Of a DNA stretch of 64,000 bases, positions 22,491 to 35,700 are shown one piece after another (the stretch's first letter is position 1; each line of letters opens with the position of its first letter). Source of the DNA: Gonatopus flavifemur. Taxonomy: Eukaryota; Arthropoda; Insecta; Hymenoptera; Dryinidae. The translations under genes and the position numbers were made by a program. The stretch spans positions 18,680,001 to 18,744,000 of the forward strand of contig JAFFJZ010000001.1 in the NCBI GenBank assembly GCA_018340375.1, in the 5' to 3' direction. The notes under the pieces are model-generated. The model was not told the DNA's origin. It ran no database searches and was given only the letters and a program-made list of their open reading frames with translations.

Positions 22491-24657
22491 TCAAATAAAC
22501 CTTCGAGATGAAGCAATATAGGAAAAGAAGGGGTGCATATATGGAATGATGTGTGATGAACTCTCATTGTATGTTGCAATGTAATATCGACTCAATCGTT
22601 GTTCATTTTATGCTGTGAAAAAAAGAGAGCGCAATTCGAGTTAACATCTCTTGTGTTTACCTATGAATTCGTGAGGAACATACTTATCGAGTGTCTTTAT
22701 TCTTTCGAGTGTTCGAAGGTGTCGAAAATTGTGGATCCTGTTGTGTGCTCGCAATGCCTTGTATGTTTAGATAAGAATGAAATTCGATTACGGACCTTTC
22801 TAATCAATCGATTCTATCAGATTACGTGATTCATCACGTTCACAACTGTATTCACAACTTGTCGTTCGTCAAATTCTTCAAGTACCGTTGTAAATAATAA
22901 TATCAGCTGCGCCCATACATCGCATCCACAATTTTGTAATTTAATAGTCGAAGATCGATTCAAATAGAAGAGGAATGGATACAAAGGCTTAGAGAAAGGC
23001 TAATGTTGGAATATGGAAGAAAGATCATATACAAGGTGTGAAACGTGATGAATATGTGACAGGGAAACGATTGGCTAATGGGAACGGAGATTGGAGGATT
23101 GCATCAGTTGGTACACGTTTATGTGATACATTATTAGACTGTAAATCGAGACAATCGGAATAAATTTCAAACTGCGAGATGTAGAGGTAACGATTCATTG
23201 TGTCCATGACTAGTCACACCTAATTGCATAATCGTCATTGACTACGTTTTAAGAAGACGCACTAGAAACTTCGGATTCATTATATATAACATTCAAGACA
23301 ATCTTTTTTTCTTGATTTTCCTTAAAAAGCAGATGATTTATAATGTTATTGGAATTAAAAGTTATCTAAACCCACGTACACAACGATTAAATATAAACTA
23401 TCTGGAATTTCAGTTGATAAATGCAGTTATGTTCCCTGCGTGGGAAGGTTAATAGCTTTCCTTGTCTTGATTTTTCTCATAGATACTCTTATTTATTTAT
23501 TTATTTATTATTCGATCAGGTAGTAAAATACTTCATTCTCGCACAGAGTAGTTCAGTTAATCTTGACTCTCATCACTCTATTTCGCAATATTATCTAATA
23601 AATAGATGTATTGGTTATTGTTTCATCATGTAATTCAATTATTCCTTGACACACCCGATTACCCGTAAGAAAAAGAAAACAGAATGAAGTTTGATCGAAG
23701 GTGAATAAATTTAAATGAAATTAATGTTTGATTTGTGAATTTTGGTATTCCTGTTGTACATCCCACTTCAGTCGGCAATATTTAAATCGGAAGTAAGGTT
23801 TGCGGAATGAGCTGTCGTGCAGAAATCTACGGAACGCAAAGGGTTGATTCATACCCTTGAATTTTAAACACTTCCAGGCTTGTATCATTTAACGCCTTTG
23901 ACGGAGTCTTACACTCTTGAGAGAGCTTAAAAGTCGGGGACATGAATTATTAGATGCTTCCCGTGTTTAACGTTAAGCATCCGTATTAAAAGTCTTGTCT
24001 TTTATTCAATATGCCATATTCAAAGAATTTAATTGTTGACGAGCGTTTTTCTCCGTCCTAAAAATTGCAACATATGCATTTTCTGCAGAAATAAAAAGAA
24101 TAATTTTAATGCCACATCGAAACGTTTTTCTCCCTCTTCTCCCTCATTCCACGATATTATGCCGTGCATTGTCCGTGGCAATGAGAATGGCATTCTATTA
24201 ATATAAAGTCGTCTAGATGAAAGTGCGCGCTGCTGTCTCTTCCCTGGGCAAATAGGCCGAAGTTCCAGAGATAGCTGAAGGGTAGAAACGATGCTCCCAA
24301 ACGTCTCGTACGTGTATGCGCTCGACCCATTGCGTCGCTCGTGTTCCTCAGAATCAAGATTAATTCGGCCAGGAATGCGATGATACATTTCAATGTTTTT
24401 TCTCTGTCAAGATGCTTTTCATATCTTTTTTCATTCCTGTACCTTACCGTGAATTTTCACAGCACGATTCAACTGGTTGACTAATGTTTTCAGTTTCAAC
24501 ACTTTCAACTCTGGAAATTGTGATACAAATTTGCTTTCCAGGAATTAATTTCGTCGTTGTCCTTCTGATGCGAATAAGGCATTTTAATAAGCAATGATAC
24601 GAGAGAAACAAAAAGTTGAATCACACGCCTTGTTCCTTATTTTCATACTTATTTCAG
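22491..24657. other. AT-rich DNA, no gene recognised
   Basis: An (ATTT)n microsatellite is at 23,490-23,509. Overlapping minus frames at 24,029-24,393 show no domain I know. Confidence 0.4.
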
Positions 24658-24785
24658 ATAACAGAAGATGTTTGGAAGACATTTTACTTCTCCTGGATAT
24701 TTTCTTAGACAGTGCACTCGAAATGGTGTTGTTGGGATCACATGGAAAACTCACAAGCAGCCAAATGGTCGCATTACCATCAATG
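24658..24785 (+). other. Weak candidate exon (128 nt)
   Basis: A pyrimidine-rich tract ending TTATTTCAG precedes 24,658, and a non-ideal donor ATG/GTAATG follows at 24,786. One frame is open across it, reading CLEDILLLLDIFLDSALEM then a short polar stretch, so it would encode an amphipathic leucine-rich segment. Not recognised. The poor donor makes a chance frame quite possible. Confidence 0.18.
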
Positions 24786-27700
24786 GTAATGCCCTCTAGA
24801 TATCCCCAGGACTTTCTTGTTATCGTCCTTTGAATATCTAAAGAACGTATAACCGTGTCTGGACGTTTTGCCTGAACTTTCGCTGGGATCTTCTCTTGTT
24901 CCTTGAATATTCATCTTATTCTGAGATATAGTATAGAGACGACTTTACTGTACTGATATTTTTGTTATCATTTGAATTTACTATTTTTGCTTGAACAAAC
25001 GCTTTCGGGACAACAACGACAACAACAACAACATACTTTCATTCCTGTTTTTAATAATTACAACTAGGTATGAAAGTTGCAATGAAATGAAGAGAGACCG
25101 GTTTCGAACGTGTCGAGTCGATCCTAACTATCCTTCGAAACGTGTAGTGGGGAATCACCTAGTTTGGTAGATTCTTAAACTAGTAATCATATTTCTTTGA
25201 TATGGAAAATTCAAATCCTCAGGTGAATTGCAGGACTAGGAAAAAAGTATTGAATTTTTGTATATCTTCATTCGGCATGTTAATCGGTTAAAAATCATAA
25301 AACCTGAAACTCTGAAATAGGAAAGTTTTTGAAACGTTGTTCACAAGTCTATAAAAAAATTCTCATCAATGTATCAACGTAGAACGGAAGAAGGGTGAGG
25401 ATTGTGATGAAAGTTGCTCACTGTAGGAAACCTTGGAATAAAATGGGGTTCGATTTATCAACTTCAAATCAATGAACCGGTGAATAGAATTCAATTCAAT
25501 AAAGTAAAGTTCTTCGATCGGAAGGGAAATGTCTAGTTACTTCAAATAGACAGTATTCGTTTCATATAGGGGGGAAAAGAGATCTTTTATACCTATGTAA
25601 AGTACTGCTTCGAAAAATCATTTTCCTAGTTGTTTCTGAGAGAAGTAAAATTTATCAATCTTACCAAAGGGATCCAACTACATTTTTATAGTTGTGGCTA
25701 TCAAAAAAATAGTTTCATGTATTAAAAATATATTGCTGTATTCCTTCGTACTATTTTTGTCCGGTAAGAGTTTGTTTTTTAAGTTTCAAATTTTTTTTGT
25801 TTCAGCCCTTCGAGGGCGGTAAGATACAGTATTGGTAGTGTCAAGGTTAAAATGCTAGTATACTACCAAGTTAAAAATTCCGAAACTAGGCTGTATAGAA
25901 AATATTGTTTTCTGTACTAGCGAAACAATCTAAGAATTCGGAAATTGCAATGCTGGCAACCCTAGAAATTTAACTGAGGGAAAATTTGATTGAATTTATA
26001 ATTATAATTTTACTGTTTCACCTTGAAAAATATTAGTTGAACAAAGTCTGGGAGAATTTAAGTATACATTCATTTGTTTCGATCAAAGATCTCAACTTTG
26101 AAGCATCTAATATTCACTTACTGCACATTAAAATAATCCTCATTAATTCCTTCAATGAAGTTATACATTGAAGACTGTGGTTTCAGGCTTTGAATTCTTT
26201 TGATTCATAATAAAAGATCTGTATTTGTTCATCCGTGAACATGAAAGCAACCCAACAGAGTATTTTTTTCCATCGCTGTAACGCTTTATCATTTGAAAGA
26301 TGAGGAAGTCAAAGAGGGACGCAATCGAACAAAATATCCTACACCGTGTATCAAAGAGATACTACTCTACATAAGCCTTTGTAAAAGCTAATCCGATCCA
26401 TGTTTTCAACGTGATTTCATTCCAGTCTCTTGAGATTCAAGGGTGTAAAAAATTCGCTAGTTGTATCAGAATACAATGTCACCCCAAGTTGTTGTCTCCG
26501 TATCATCTGAAAAATGAAAAATCGCGCATTAACTGACATGAAAGGACTGCCAGGGAATATTGATTCACTGTCAGGCTTTATCAATCTTCATCATTGGAAA
26601 TCATCTGAAAACGTCGGGAGGATCTCACGAGTGATTATTGAGGCTAAGAACGTTGTTGGGTGAATATAAACTCGTATACCAGCGACTTGAAAGATCGGAT
26701 GAATCAATTTAGTTTACAGTTCAATACAATGAGAGAGATATAAAAATCGTTGTATAGAGTTGTTATATTTTTCTTTATTGTATTGAAAGATTTCTAATTA
26801 CACTCTAAAAAATAATTTTAGAATTTTGCCCCCAAGAATAGTGGTAGCAAAGTTCCTGGGGAATCTTTTACCACAATTTGGTGGACGTTTTTCTCTCATT
26901 TGTTTGTTGTTGAAGTTTGAATCGTTTATTGAAACCAATCAACAATCGAATAACATAATATTCAACTATTTAAGCCCAAAAATCTTGCAGTAGATTATTT
27001 AAACGATGTTTCCAGTGGCAAAGAGTTGATTCCAGAAAATATGTAACGATGATTTATCAGATTTCGTGAGTTTTAATTTTCATTTTGTTTCTATAAACCA
27101 TTCGAACTTCGAGAACATTTCATTTCTACATGATTTAGTACTGGAGAAACAAAATAGTTCCTCAAAGTGGTGGAAAAATAATTTGTCCACAATGAGAAAT
27201 CCATCAACAGTGTGAAGAAAAACTCCGCACATTTTTTACAGTGTATGAGCGATAGCAGGATCTGTCTGTATGAATCGAGGAATAAATAATTAAACAAACG
27301 AATTTCGGTATTGGATTCATAAATACAATACAATTATATTATACAATGATTTTTCCCGTTCAAGGTGGGAGCGAACAAACTGGAACTAATGATGCACATA
27401 AAAATATTCAACCGCCTCGGAGAAGATGATGATATCTTTGTTTAGAACACTTCTGGAGACTTTTCTCAATCTAAAAAAAGATATTATGGATGACATATTT
27501 CAACAGTAACCATCTCAGTAGCGTGTTGTTTGTGTGGTTATATTTAGCGGTGCAGGAATCTATAAAAGTGAATATTTTCTCATATAAACTGTTCGTCAAG
27601 ATTCCACACGATACACGTGTAGATTGATAATCGAATTTCATTTATGTCGAGTTGCGTCCGACATGAATTTTAAACAATCCGTAAAATTTAAAGTGTTCTG

Positions 27701-29025
27701 CAACAACAATTTCCTTCCCTCTAAAGAGAGGTATGAAAGAATTGAGATTCATATAGAAACTTCTGGGAATTATTAACCCCTCCTAGATGAGGTTGACTTT
27801 ATTATGACTTGAAGAAATCTCATCAAATCTCTAAGATCCTTTGGAATGACTTCTATCATAAGTTGTTGAACAGTTTCAAAAATTTTCTCCTCACAAAGTT
27901 ATAGTGTAGGTACATCTTCGTGAAACTGGTTTACAACCAGATGCCTGGTCAAAGTACCGTAGGTAAGAAATTAATCTAATGTGTCGCATAAAGTAGCGAT
28001 GCTGTTTTGTGTACCTACCTTTTCAGCTTATAGCCGCTATGTAATTTGCATTTCCGGTCATATATTTCTGAAATTTTTCATAACATATCCATAATTTCTA
28101 CTGTTTGACATTTTCTCTACTCGCTAGGGCATGAATCTTTTCATCAACAACGATTATTCATAGAAATTTGTATCTCGAACATTTGTCATAACTGGAGGTG
28201 TGGTATTCGTTATTCTGTAAAAATTTTGGCTCGAAGTGGCTGCGTCTTAATTTGAAAATTGACAGCATTTTCCACTGTGTCGGGAATTTTCAAATGCACT
28301 ATAAAAACATTTTTATGGAAAAATTGTTGTAAATTTATGTAGAGTGCTTGACATGTACGCGCGTTAGGAATTTTTTGTACTCGTCCGGAAATTTACCGTA
28401 AAACGATTGTAAAAATCCGATAAAGTTTGGAATTTTCCATTAGATTTATTGAAAATTGCTACTCATACATTGGGAATTGATTTCCCATGCAATTAATGGA
28501 ATTCCCTGGTGACTGGAGACAGTAAACTTCTGATTATTTTTTACAGGGTGTGGTGGCGCTCGTTCTTACATAATTTCAATGACGCTTACTGCGCTTGGCA
28601 ACTAATCTTTTGAATAATATCCTGGATACTTAGCGCATTCGCATCAGTTCTATCTGAATGATTTATAGTGTTCACTTTGTTCACAAAATTATAGGCTGAC
28701 CGTGCTCATTCTGCTCAGCATCTAATATTCGGCATGATGCTCGTTAAACTCGAAATTCCATGGTCTGACGCTCTCTTCGCTTGTATTCCGTGTAATTCGC
28801 TGATCAATTCAATAGTAGTCAAATATCAAATGCACCAAATCTTTCACTGAGCATAATCGAAATCTAGCTAACTAATGCACGTTCATGTTCATAACGTCGT
28901 TCAACATGAAGAATCCAATAACATAAACTTCATTCCGAATAACGTGCGTCACGTGAAAATAGAATTAATACATTTTTGTATCAAGAATTTCACATAGCGA
29001 ATGATTCTTCAATCTATTCAAAGAT
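24786..29025. other. AT-rich, repeat-poor DNA
   Basis: An (ACA)n microsatellite is at 25,011-25,034. A small hairpin with CCCCCAAG/CCTGGGG arms lies near 26,830-26,865. Otherwise only short chance frames; no gene seen. Confidence 0.45.
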
Positions 29026-29027
29026 TA

Positions 29028-29325
29028 CACAGAGAAAATATATTGACAAAAGGTTATTCAAAGTTGAGTAAAACGGAGACATAGTAGTGGCCTTCCCGCG
29101 AAGTTTGAAATCCGGTTGACTTCATTTTACTCGACTGCAGGTGAGAATCCATTCGGATGTTTTTGAACAGTATTCAACTTGTGAAGATAATAAGAACATT
29201 CGAATTTATTTTCATCTGGAGTTGAGTAAAATGAAGTCAACCGGATTTTAAACTTCACGGGAATGCCACTGTGTCCTCGTTTTACTCAACTCTGGGTAAT
29301 TTTTCGCCAATACATCTTCTACGTG
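29028..29325. mobile_element. CAC-type hairpin MITE in a TA site (298 bp)
   Basis: It starts CACAGAGAAAATATATTG after TA (29,026) and ends CATCTTCTACGTG before TA (29,326). Long arms carry AGTTGAGTAAAAC, AATCCGGTTGACTTCATTTT and the reverse complement. The loop is about 100 bp. Confidence 0.88.
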
Positions 29326-29499
29326 TACCATATGTTGGATACCGACGAAGGGAATGAATGATGAACGTGTGTTAAGATTCCAAAGTTCGGCAGTTAAATA
29401 GCACTTGTAAAATTTAATATGCGTTGAGGAGTTGGAACTTCTTTATGCAAAACGAGATGTTTGGGGTCTTCAATAACTCTCATTGAATTGTCCAGTGTT

Positions 29500-29709
29500 T
29501 CGGAGCATCAAGTTTGGAAGAATGTGAGCGAAGTGAGCGTCAGTAGGAGTGCAAAAGTGCGAGCGAAGCGAGCACAGTCAGTGAAAAGGCGAACATTATG
29601 AACCATCAAGTTTGGGAAAACACGAGCGAAACGAGCGTTTGTAGAATTGGAAGAGGGCGAGCGAAGCGAGCACCATGAACTATCAAGCCTAGAAGAACGC
29701 GAGCGAAAC
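29500..29709. repeat. GCGAGCGAAGCGAGC tandem array, left part
   Basis: Variants of GCGAGCGAAGCGAGCA recur about every 40-60 bases, separated by ATGAACCATCAAGTTTGG-type spacers. Five instances precede the retrotransposon and one follows it at 30,341. CpG-rich relative to the surroundings. Confidence 0.75.
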
Positions 29710-30338
29710 AAGGGTCACAGCCAGCCTTCATTGCTCGAATCACGGAGAGCATTCAATGATCTGTTCTTTTTGTATAAGATTTTGAATGGTATAGTCAGCA
29801 ACGCTGAGGTTCGCAATCTTATCAGCCTGAATGTTCCGAGCAGATGTCTCAGAGTTCATAAATTATTTAACACCATTTTTTATAAGTCCAGATTTAGCCA
29901 CAGTGACCCAATCAATAGGATCTGCTGTTTTGTAAATACTCTTAATATTAGGTTTGAATTTTTTCAGAATTCTGAAAATGAATTTAGGAAAGCGTGCTGC
30001 CGTATTGTAAATATTGTAAATAGTGGTTTTTGAATAATTTTTGTTTTTTGTTTTTTATATTTTAAATTTCAAATTTTAATTTTGATTTTAATCCTAATTT
30101 CATTTTTTCTTCTTCTTATTATTATTGTTATTATTGTCATTTTTGTTTCTCTGTGATTCACTACCTGTGAGCTTTGGAACTTCTATTATTTCTATTATTT
30201 CTTATTTACTTTTGTATCATAACCCTCTTTCATTCTAAAATTTTGTAATGTGTATTCCTATATTTTTTTTTTTTTTATTACTTTGTAAACTAATGGGTTC
30301 AACCCGTACATCGAATAAATGAATAAATAAATAAAAAG
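29710..30338 (+). mobile_element. 5'-truncated non-LTR retrotransposon, 3' end
   Basis: An open frame to 30,033 reads ESRRAFNDLFFLYKILNG, then NVPSRCLRVHKLFN, SHSDPINRICCFVN and FEFFQNSENEFRKAC. From memory this is the order of the C-terminal tail after the reverse transcriptase of jockey/I/CR1-type LINEs (RR..DL.FLYKI.NG...VP...R....DP.NR....N). After the stop come a T-rich 3' UTR and a terminal (AATAAATA)n tail at 30,318-30,335. The tail then abuts GTGCGAGCGAAGCGAGC, so it inserted into the array. The 5' boundary near 29,710 is approximate. Not competent; only the last ~100 codons remain. Confidence 0.8.
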
Positions 30339-30400
30339 TGCGAGCGAAGCGAGCACTATGAATCATCAAGTTTGCAAAAACGTAACCGTCCTTGAGAGAC
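30339..30400. repeat. GCGAGCGAAGCGAGC array, right part
   Basis: GCGAGCGAAGCGAGCAC, TATGAATCATCAAGTTTGCAAA continues the array beyond the retrotransposon. Confidence 0.7.
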
Positions 30401-30615
30401 GAATATTTTCTCCCTTCTCGGAAATGGTTCATCTTTGCCGGCACCAAATTTGTCTAGATTCTACTAGTGAACTGAAGATGCTATCTATAGTCACTGAAAT
30501 CCGGGATATCACACCCTTAAAAAAGTGACACTTGAACCGATTGGTGGATTTCCGTTATTTTAATCAAGAAATGATTCTCACTGAAGTTTGATGATCCATG
30601 GAATATTGAAGACTA

Positions 30616-31327
30616 CATAGTTGGAAATTTTGTGTAAATCTGTTAGAAAATCCGTGTGTCATGAATTTTCTGTTAAATATCCAACACAAACATGTGTAAC
30701 TTGTGCAGACGCTCTTTGTGTGATCAGGTCTCAACTGGTTTATAATGTAAAATCATTCAGCGAAGTGGAGAAAAGTGTGAAAATGACACAAATTGTATTG
30801 AACTCAAGATTGAACACAAAAATTATCTAATTCAAAATTATGGTACCAAGGGAAGATCGCCAGTGGTGAGTGCTACTTTTTGATGGAAGATCCATATACG
30901 CGTAGCTACTGGGGCTTAGTTTTCTAGATACGCGAATCTGAAAATACAGTGCAAGTTGATATACGCAAAGAAAGTCCCCCATCCAAGTGATAGAGCTTCA
31001 AAGTCTGGTCCCGACGATCCCTGTTCAATTCTCATTGAAGACTACTTTTTTCAATTTATTCTTATGCATTGTTTTAACATAAACAAAGGTGCGATCGTGA
31101 CATTCAATTTACGTGAAAAAATCCATAAATTACACTTTTCAACTGTTAATTCAGTACTTATGTGTTGAATTCATACGATCGGAAATTCCAATAAATAATG
31201 TCATATTATTTATGTCAAGCTTTGATTGTTAGCCAACACAAACACATTATGTTGAATCGACACAAAAATTTGTGTGCACCGTTCGAGACATGTAGAATGT
31301 GTTGAATTTGATACAAAATTTCTAACA
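30616..31327. mobile_element. CAGTTGG-type DNA element, copy 1 (~0.7 kb)
   Basis: Left tip CATAGTTGGAAATTTTGTG follows TA; the right end carries the decayed mirror ACAAAATTTCTAAC. The whole length is matched in reverse complement by 39,987-40,923, for example GGAAGATCCATATACGCGTA here against TACGCGTATATGGATCTTTC there. Short frames inside are not shared and I call no protein. TIR tip CACAGTTGG with TA target recalls the CAC family. Confidence 0.82.
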
Positions 31328-34300
31328 AAATGTCCCTTTAAAGGAGCCATACCCATTAGAGAGGCAGAATTTAATGAATTTTTTCAAAGACAGAAATAAC
31401 GTCAACATTCTCCTCGAGACTTTTCAAATTTATTATTACACCATTCAAGTTCATAAAAAAATTTTTCTCCATCAATGTTTTTCCAAAATGACGCACCTAC
31501 AGGGCGATCTGTAAGACAATTTTCGAATTTTGGGTAGCAAATGACGACCGCAATTGTTACCTGAAACAAAAAAACCAAATAGTTCCTCAAAATTAACTTT
31601 GTTGTCCTCGACATGAAACTCAATCTGCTTAAATGTATATATATTATTTTAAATAATACAATGAAAAGTTACAAAATTTCGTTGTTCATTTTGACCAGAC
31701 TGAGGTTCATGTGGAGGAAAATAATGTCAATTTTAAGAAACTAGTTTGTTTCCCCGGTTGAGATAAGAATCGTGGTCGTTATTTCTTATGCAAACTTCAA
31801 AAATTGTTTCAAAGATCGTCTTGTAGGTCCGCCATTTGGGAAAAAATTTGACAGACAAAACTTTTTTATAAATTTGAATGTTTTAATGATGAATTTCGAA
31901 AATTTCAAGGAAATCATCACATTATTTCTACCTTGAAAAAATTCATGAAATCCTGCCTTTCTACTTGGTATGCCTTCTTCGAATCAACCGTATTCGATGT
32001 TAAATCGAGAACATGATTCACACATCTCTAGTCACAACTCATTTTTTGAAATAGTCGATCAAAATTTCAGTTACGTCAGCTAAAGTCTAATTCAACTCAA
32101 CGTATTTTTGTACCAGAAATATTAACGGACCAGAATGAAATTCCCTATTTCGCACATCTGGGGCTGCTCTATTATGAATATAGTGGTTGACGTTATTTTT
32201 CAGAGATCTCCTTTTACTGTCTAGAATCTTTACAAGAATTTTCATTTCTTGTAACATTGGTCGAGATAGAGGGTGGTCCATGAAATACGCCAAGTAGTAA
32301 ACGGAGAGCAGGGTAAGCGTAAACGTGACCAAGTGTAATAATGGGGAACGGGGGAGTCAGTATTAGGGTAATACGATACTCGTTAACTTATATTGTACTG
32401 TTTTCTTTTTTTATTACATAAGAGTATTGCGAGGGAGATTGGGTTAGCGTGACGTAATCTGAAAGGAGGAGCTCAAGACAACGGGTCTCAATGTATCGCT
32501 GTGGGAAAAGCGAGGGTAAAAATAGCAAATCACAGCACAACATTAAATACAATCCTTGATCAATTTTTTATATTTTCAATTTTTTTCAACGTTGCATTTT
32601 CGTTTTATTCAGAGATTCGGCAACAGTGCAAAGTATTAATGTCATATCTACAAATTTTTAGCCAGCACGAGTTTTCAGAATTCATTGATTTTCGAGAATT
32701 CCATGTACATTCGAAGCTGAATATACAGACGTAAAGAAATGTAACGGCGTGTAATCCAGCTTCTTCGCTTAGTCTGAGGAGGTTGACAAATCTGGGGAAC
32801 CTCGAAGTCTTAGAGCTCCCTAATACTTTAATGCACCCTTATCTACGTTCATTATAAATTCTCAGGATTACCATTGTAGACTTCGAAAAATAAAATTTAC
32901 ATATTTTTAGTACCTTGCAAAGCACAATTACCTTGTGATTTGTGAAGAAAAAGGGTTCTGTAATCCATTGAGGAGGGTGTGGCTGAAGTTCAATGTTTCT
33001 TTATATATACATCTTTTGGTTGTGACAAATTTTAGTTGATATAAATAATTCTTATCTGCCTCACAATCATGCATTACCTCTCACGTGAATGAGATCACTT
33101 TTGTCTTTTGAATTTCATGATGAAAAAAATATTTGAGAATTTTCAAACCTGAGAATGGAAGACAAAGCAAAACTTTTGTTTGTACCTTGCGCGTGATCTA
33201 TTCTGATTTTTTGGTGACTATATTATTCCTTCAGCTAGGAGAAGGCAGTATCGATTTTCACGTTATAGAAACTTTTGCAATTACAGTTGATCAGATTTCT
33301 TTACCTTCAAATCGCTATGACTTGAAAACTAAAAAGAAAGCAAAAAATAAATGAAGAAAGTTGTATTCCGATTTGTTATCTTAATTATAGAAAACAAACA
33401 TTCGATAATCCATTTGTTAGAAAGAGAAATGACGACACTCCCATACTCGTCATTTTTCCATCAATGGCATTCGATGCTCCAACTACCAAAATATGAACCT
33501 TTAAGAATCCCCTCTCTATCCAGGAAAGTACATTTCCCAACACAAGGAATTGAGCAACGGACAATTTACTTCGCTCTAAGGTGACCAGACGTTCTGCTTT
33601 CAGCGAAACATACTTACTTTATTTGATTAAATCCTCCGACTTGTTTACTGATTCGAACTTGGCGAATGGTCGCTCGCTTTTATTTGAACATTTCCAATAG
33701 TACTCAATCTTGATCACAGTTCTTAACCTTCTCCGTATTCCACAAAATCTATGCGTTCCACCACATTTCATCTTGAAATTTGCTTCTTTGTGTTTTTATC
33801 CAATTCATTAATTGTTTCAATTACTTGATTAACTCTGAAAACAAATTATTCACGTCGTTGCTAATCTTTCACACGAAGTTCAGCAACCTGTGAAGCAGTG
33901 ACTCAAGAGGATTTCATGTTCATCGATTGGCAAAAACATTCATAATTTTGCATGGAAAATAAAGTATTGAATTTTTAGTATGAAGCTTGAAATTTTCCCT
34001 TTCATCGAAGATAAAGAAAATGTCACAAATATAATGTTGAACGGATGTCGAATGTGTGACTGTGACCATATGAAGATTGGAAAAAAAACTTGAATTGGTT
34101 TCCTTCGATTACAATACATTTCCGTTGATTCGGCTGGACCTCTGTTCCCAGACATCCAGCCCCTCGTTCTACGGATTTCTACTCTCCAGGGTATGTTCCC
34201 AAACTCCATTAGAGAATGCTCGGATATCATTGAACTTTTCCTACCACTACTGTTACTACTACTACTACTACTGCTAGTTCGAAGAGAGAGGGGTTGTTAG

Positions 34301-34530
34301 GAGAGAATGACAATTTTGGACGTCATATTATGTACAGAAATATTCATACGTTCAGGAACGTAAGGTCCCGTTGTAGAAACTGCAAGATTATACAAACGAT
34401 GAAGGATATGATAAATACGCGTAGGGTGAGTTACGATGATCCATTTGGCACCTCTTCTCACCCCTTCAAACTATTTTGAAGTACAATTTTCTCTGGAGAT
34501 GCGACCTCCCTTAACAATACTTTATTTCTC
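31328..34530. other. AT-rich DNA, no gene recognised
   Basis: Only short frames. A (TAC)n microsatellite at 34,241-34,273. Nothing else that I can pair or name. Confidence 0.4.
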
Positions 34531-34539
34531 CGAAGTCGA

Positions 34540-35700
34540 AGTATTATACGTGCCCATAAAACAGAGACAGAGATACGAAATCCTCTTGGAGTATGAACGA
34601 GCTTAGATTGCGTCGATCTAAGCCTTGGGACTTTGGTATGCGACGAAGAGAAGTGTTATTATTCATCATATTCCCAGAGTATTTGTTGGGACGAGGTACT
34701 CACATGAGAATCGAGTATCTCTCCCGTACGAGGCTTTCCGCTTTAAGTCTACAGCAGCGAGGTAAAGTAGTGTAGAAATCAATGGCGCAGCTGACAAGGT
34801 TTTGGTTGCGCATGTGCGCAGACATTTCTATCGACCGTAGTCGGTACTGCACAGACACGGTCTACCCCTTCTATCATCCTTCACCGGGATAAGGATGGTG
34901 ATTGTATGGGGTTATGACAAGAGACGAGGTGGGGGTGCAAAATTTTGCTTGTCATAGGCATGACTTTTTGAAAGGCTACTAGATGCTCTCCCTACCTCTC
35001 CGCGATGGGTGTTGGTTGTGGTTCTGTGGCGGTGACAACGGCGGCGCTTGCCGCAGGGTCTGCGACCTTGACTCTGACGCTGTCAACTTGCCCTGATGAT
35101 CTACGTTAGACCTTCCGACGACACTGCCTGCTACTGCTACTGCTACTGCTACTGCTACTCTTACTATACCCGTCCTATCCCTTGATCAGTCTTCTTCTGC
35201 TGTACCCTTTCAAATTCTGCACCATCTCACATCGCATTTTCCACGATGATTTCTTGACTCGAACGCACGCATATAAGTGGTAGATTCAGCAATTTTCTCT
35301 TCCTCGTCTCCCATAGAACCCAGACGGGAGAATGCAAATATAAAAAGCCACTTTGATACTAGATGATGTATGGATCCATTCATGGTTATCAAGTTAGCGC
35401 GAATGGAAAGGTTGTACGAGGGAAAGAAATTATGATAGCTTTGTGTTTTCCTTGAAACGAAAAAGAAAGAATACGTGAGAGAGAAAGAGAAAAAAAGGGA
35501 AGGAGGTCAGCTTCTTTCCACCTAAAATCTTTCTACTTCTACCCTCCTCGACAAGAGAGGCTAACAGGCTTTGTCTGCCGAAGTAGCGCAGACGTTGCTT
35601 CGCTTTCCGTCTCGACGTTTCGATCCACCGCAGGTGGGGGTTGCCGACGCTATCAACGTCGACCTTCTTCATTGTTTTCTCTCTTCGAATTTCTCGTGCC
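34540..35700. other. GC/CpG-richer island
   Basis: GC and CpG rise clearly above the surroundings, with GTTGCGCATGTGCGCAGAC at 34,802, GGCGGTGACAACGGCGGCGC near 35,029 and a (CTGCTA)n repeat at 35,129-35,159. No coherent reading frame was found. It could be a promoter, first exon/UTR or enhancer of an unseen gene, or simply an old GC-rich insertion. Confidence 0.35.

Noticed and set aside
21752..22494. Two overlapping minus frames of 142 and 117 codons
   Set aside because: They arise because the plus strand is purine-rich, which removes stops from the minus strand; the products are low-complexity Ser/Phe/Pro/Leu.
24029..24393. Overlapping minus frames of 119 and 78 codons
   Set aside because: Two frames compete over the same DNA, neither with a domain, splice signal or codon pattern that I can support.
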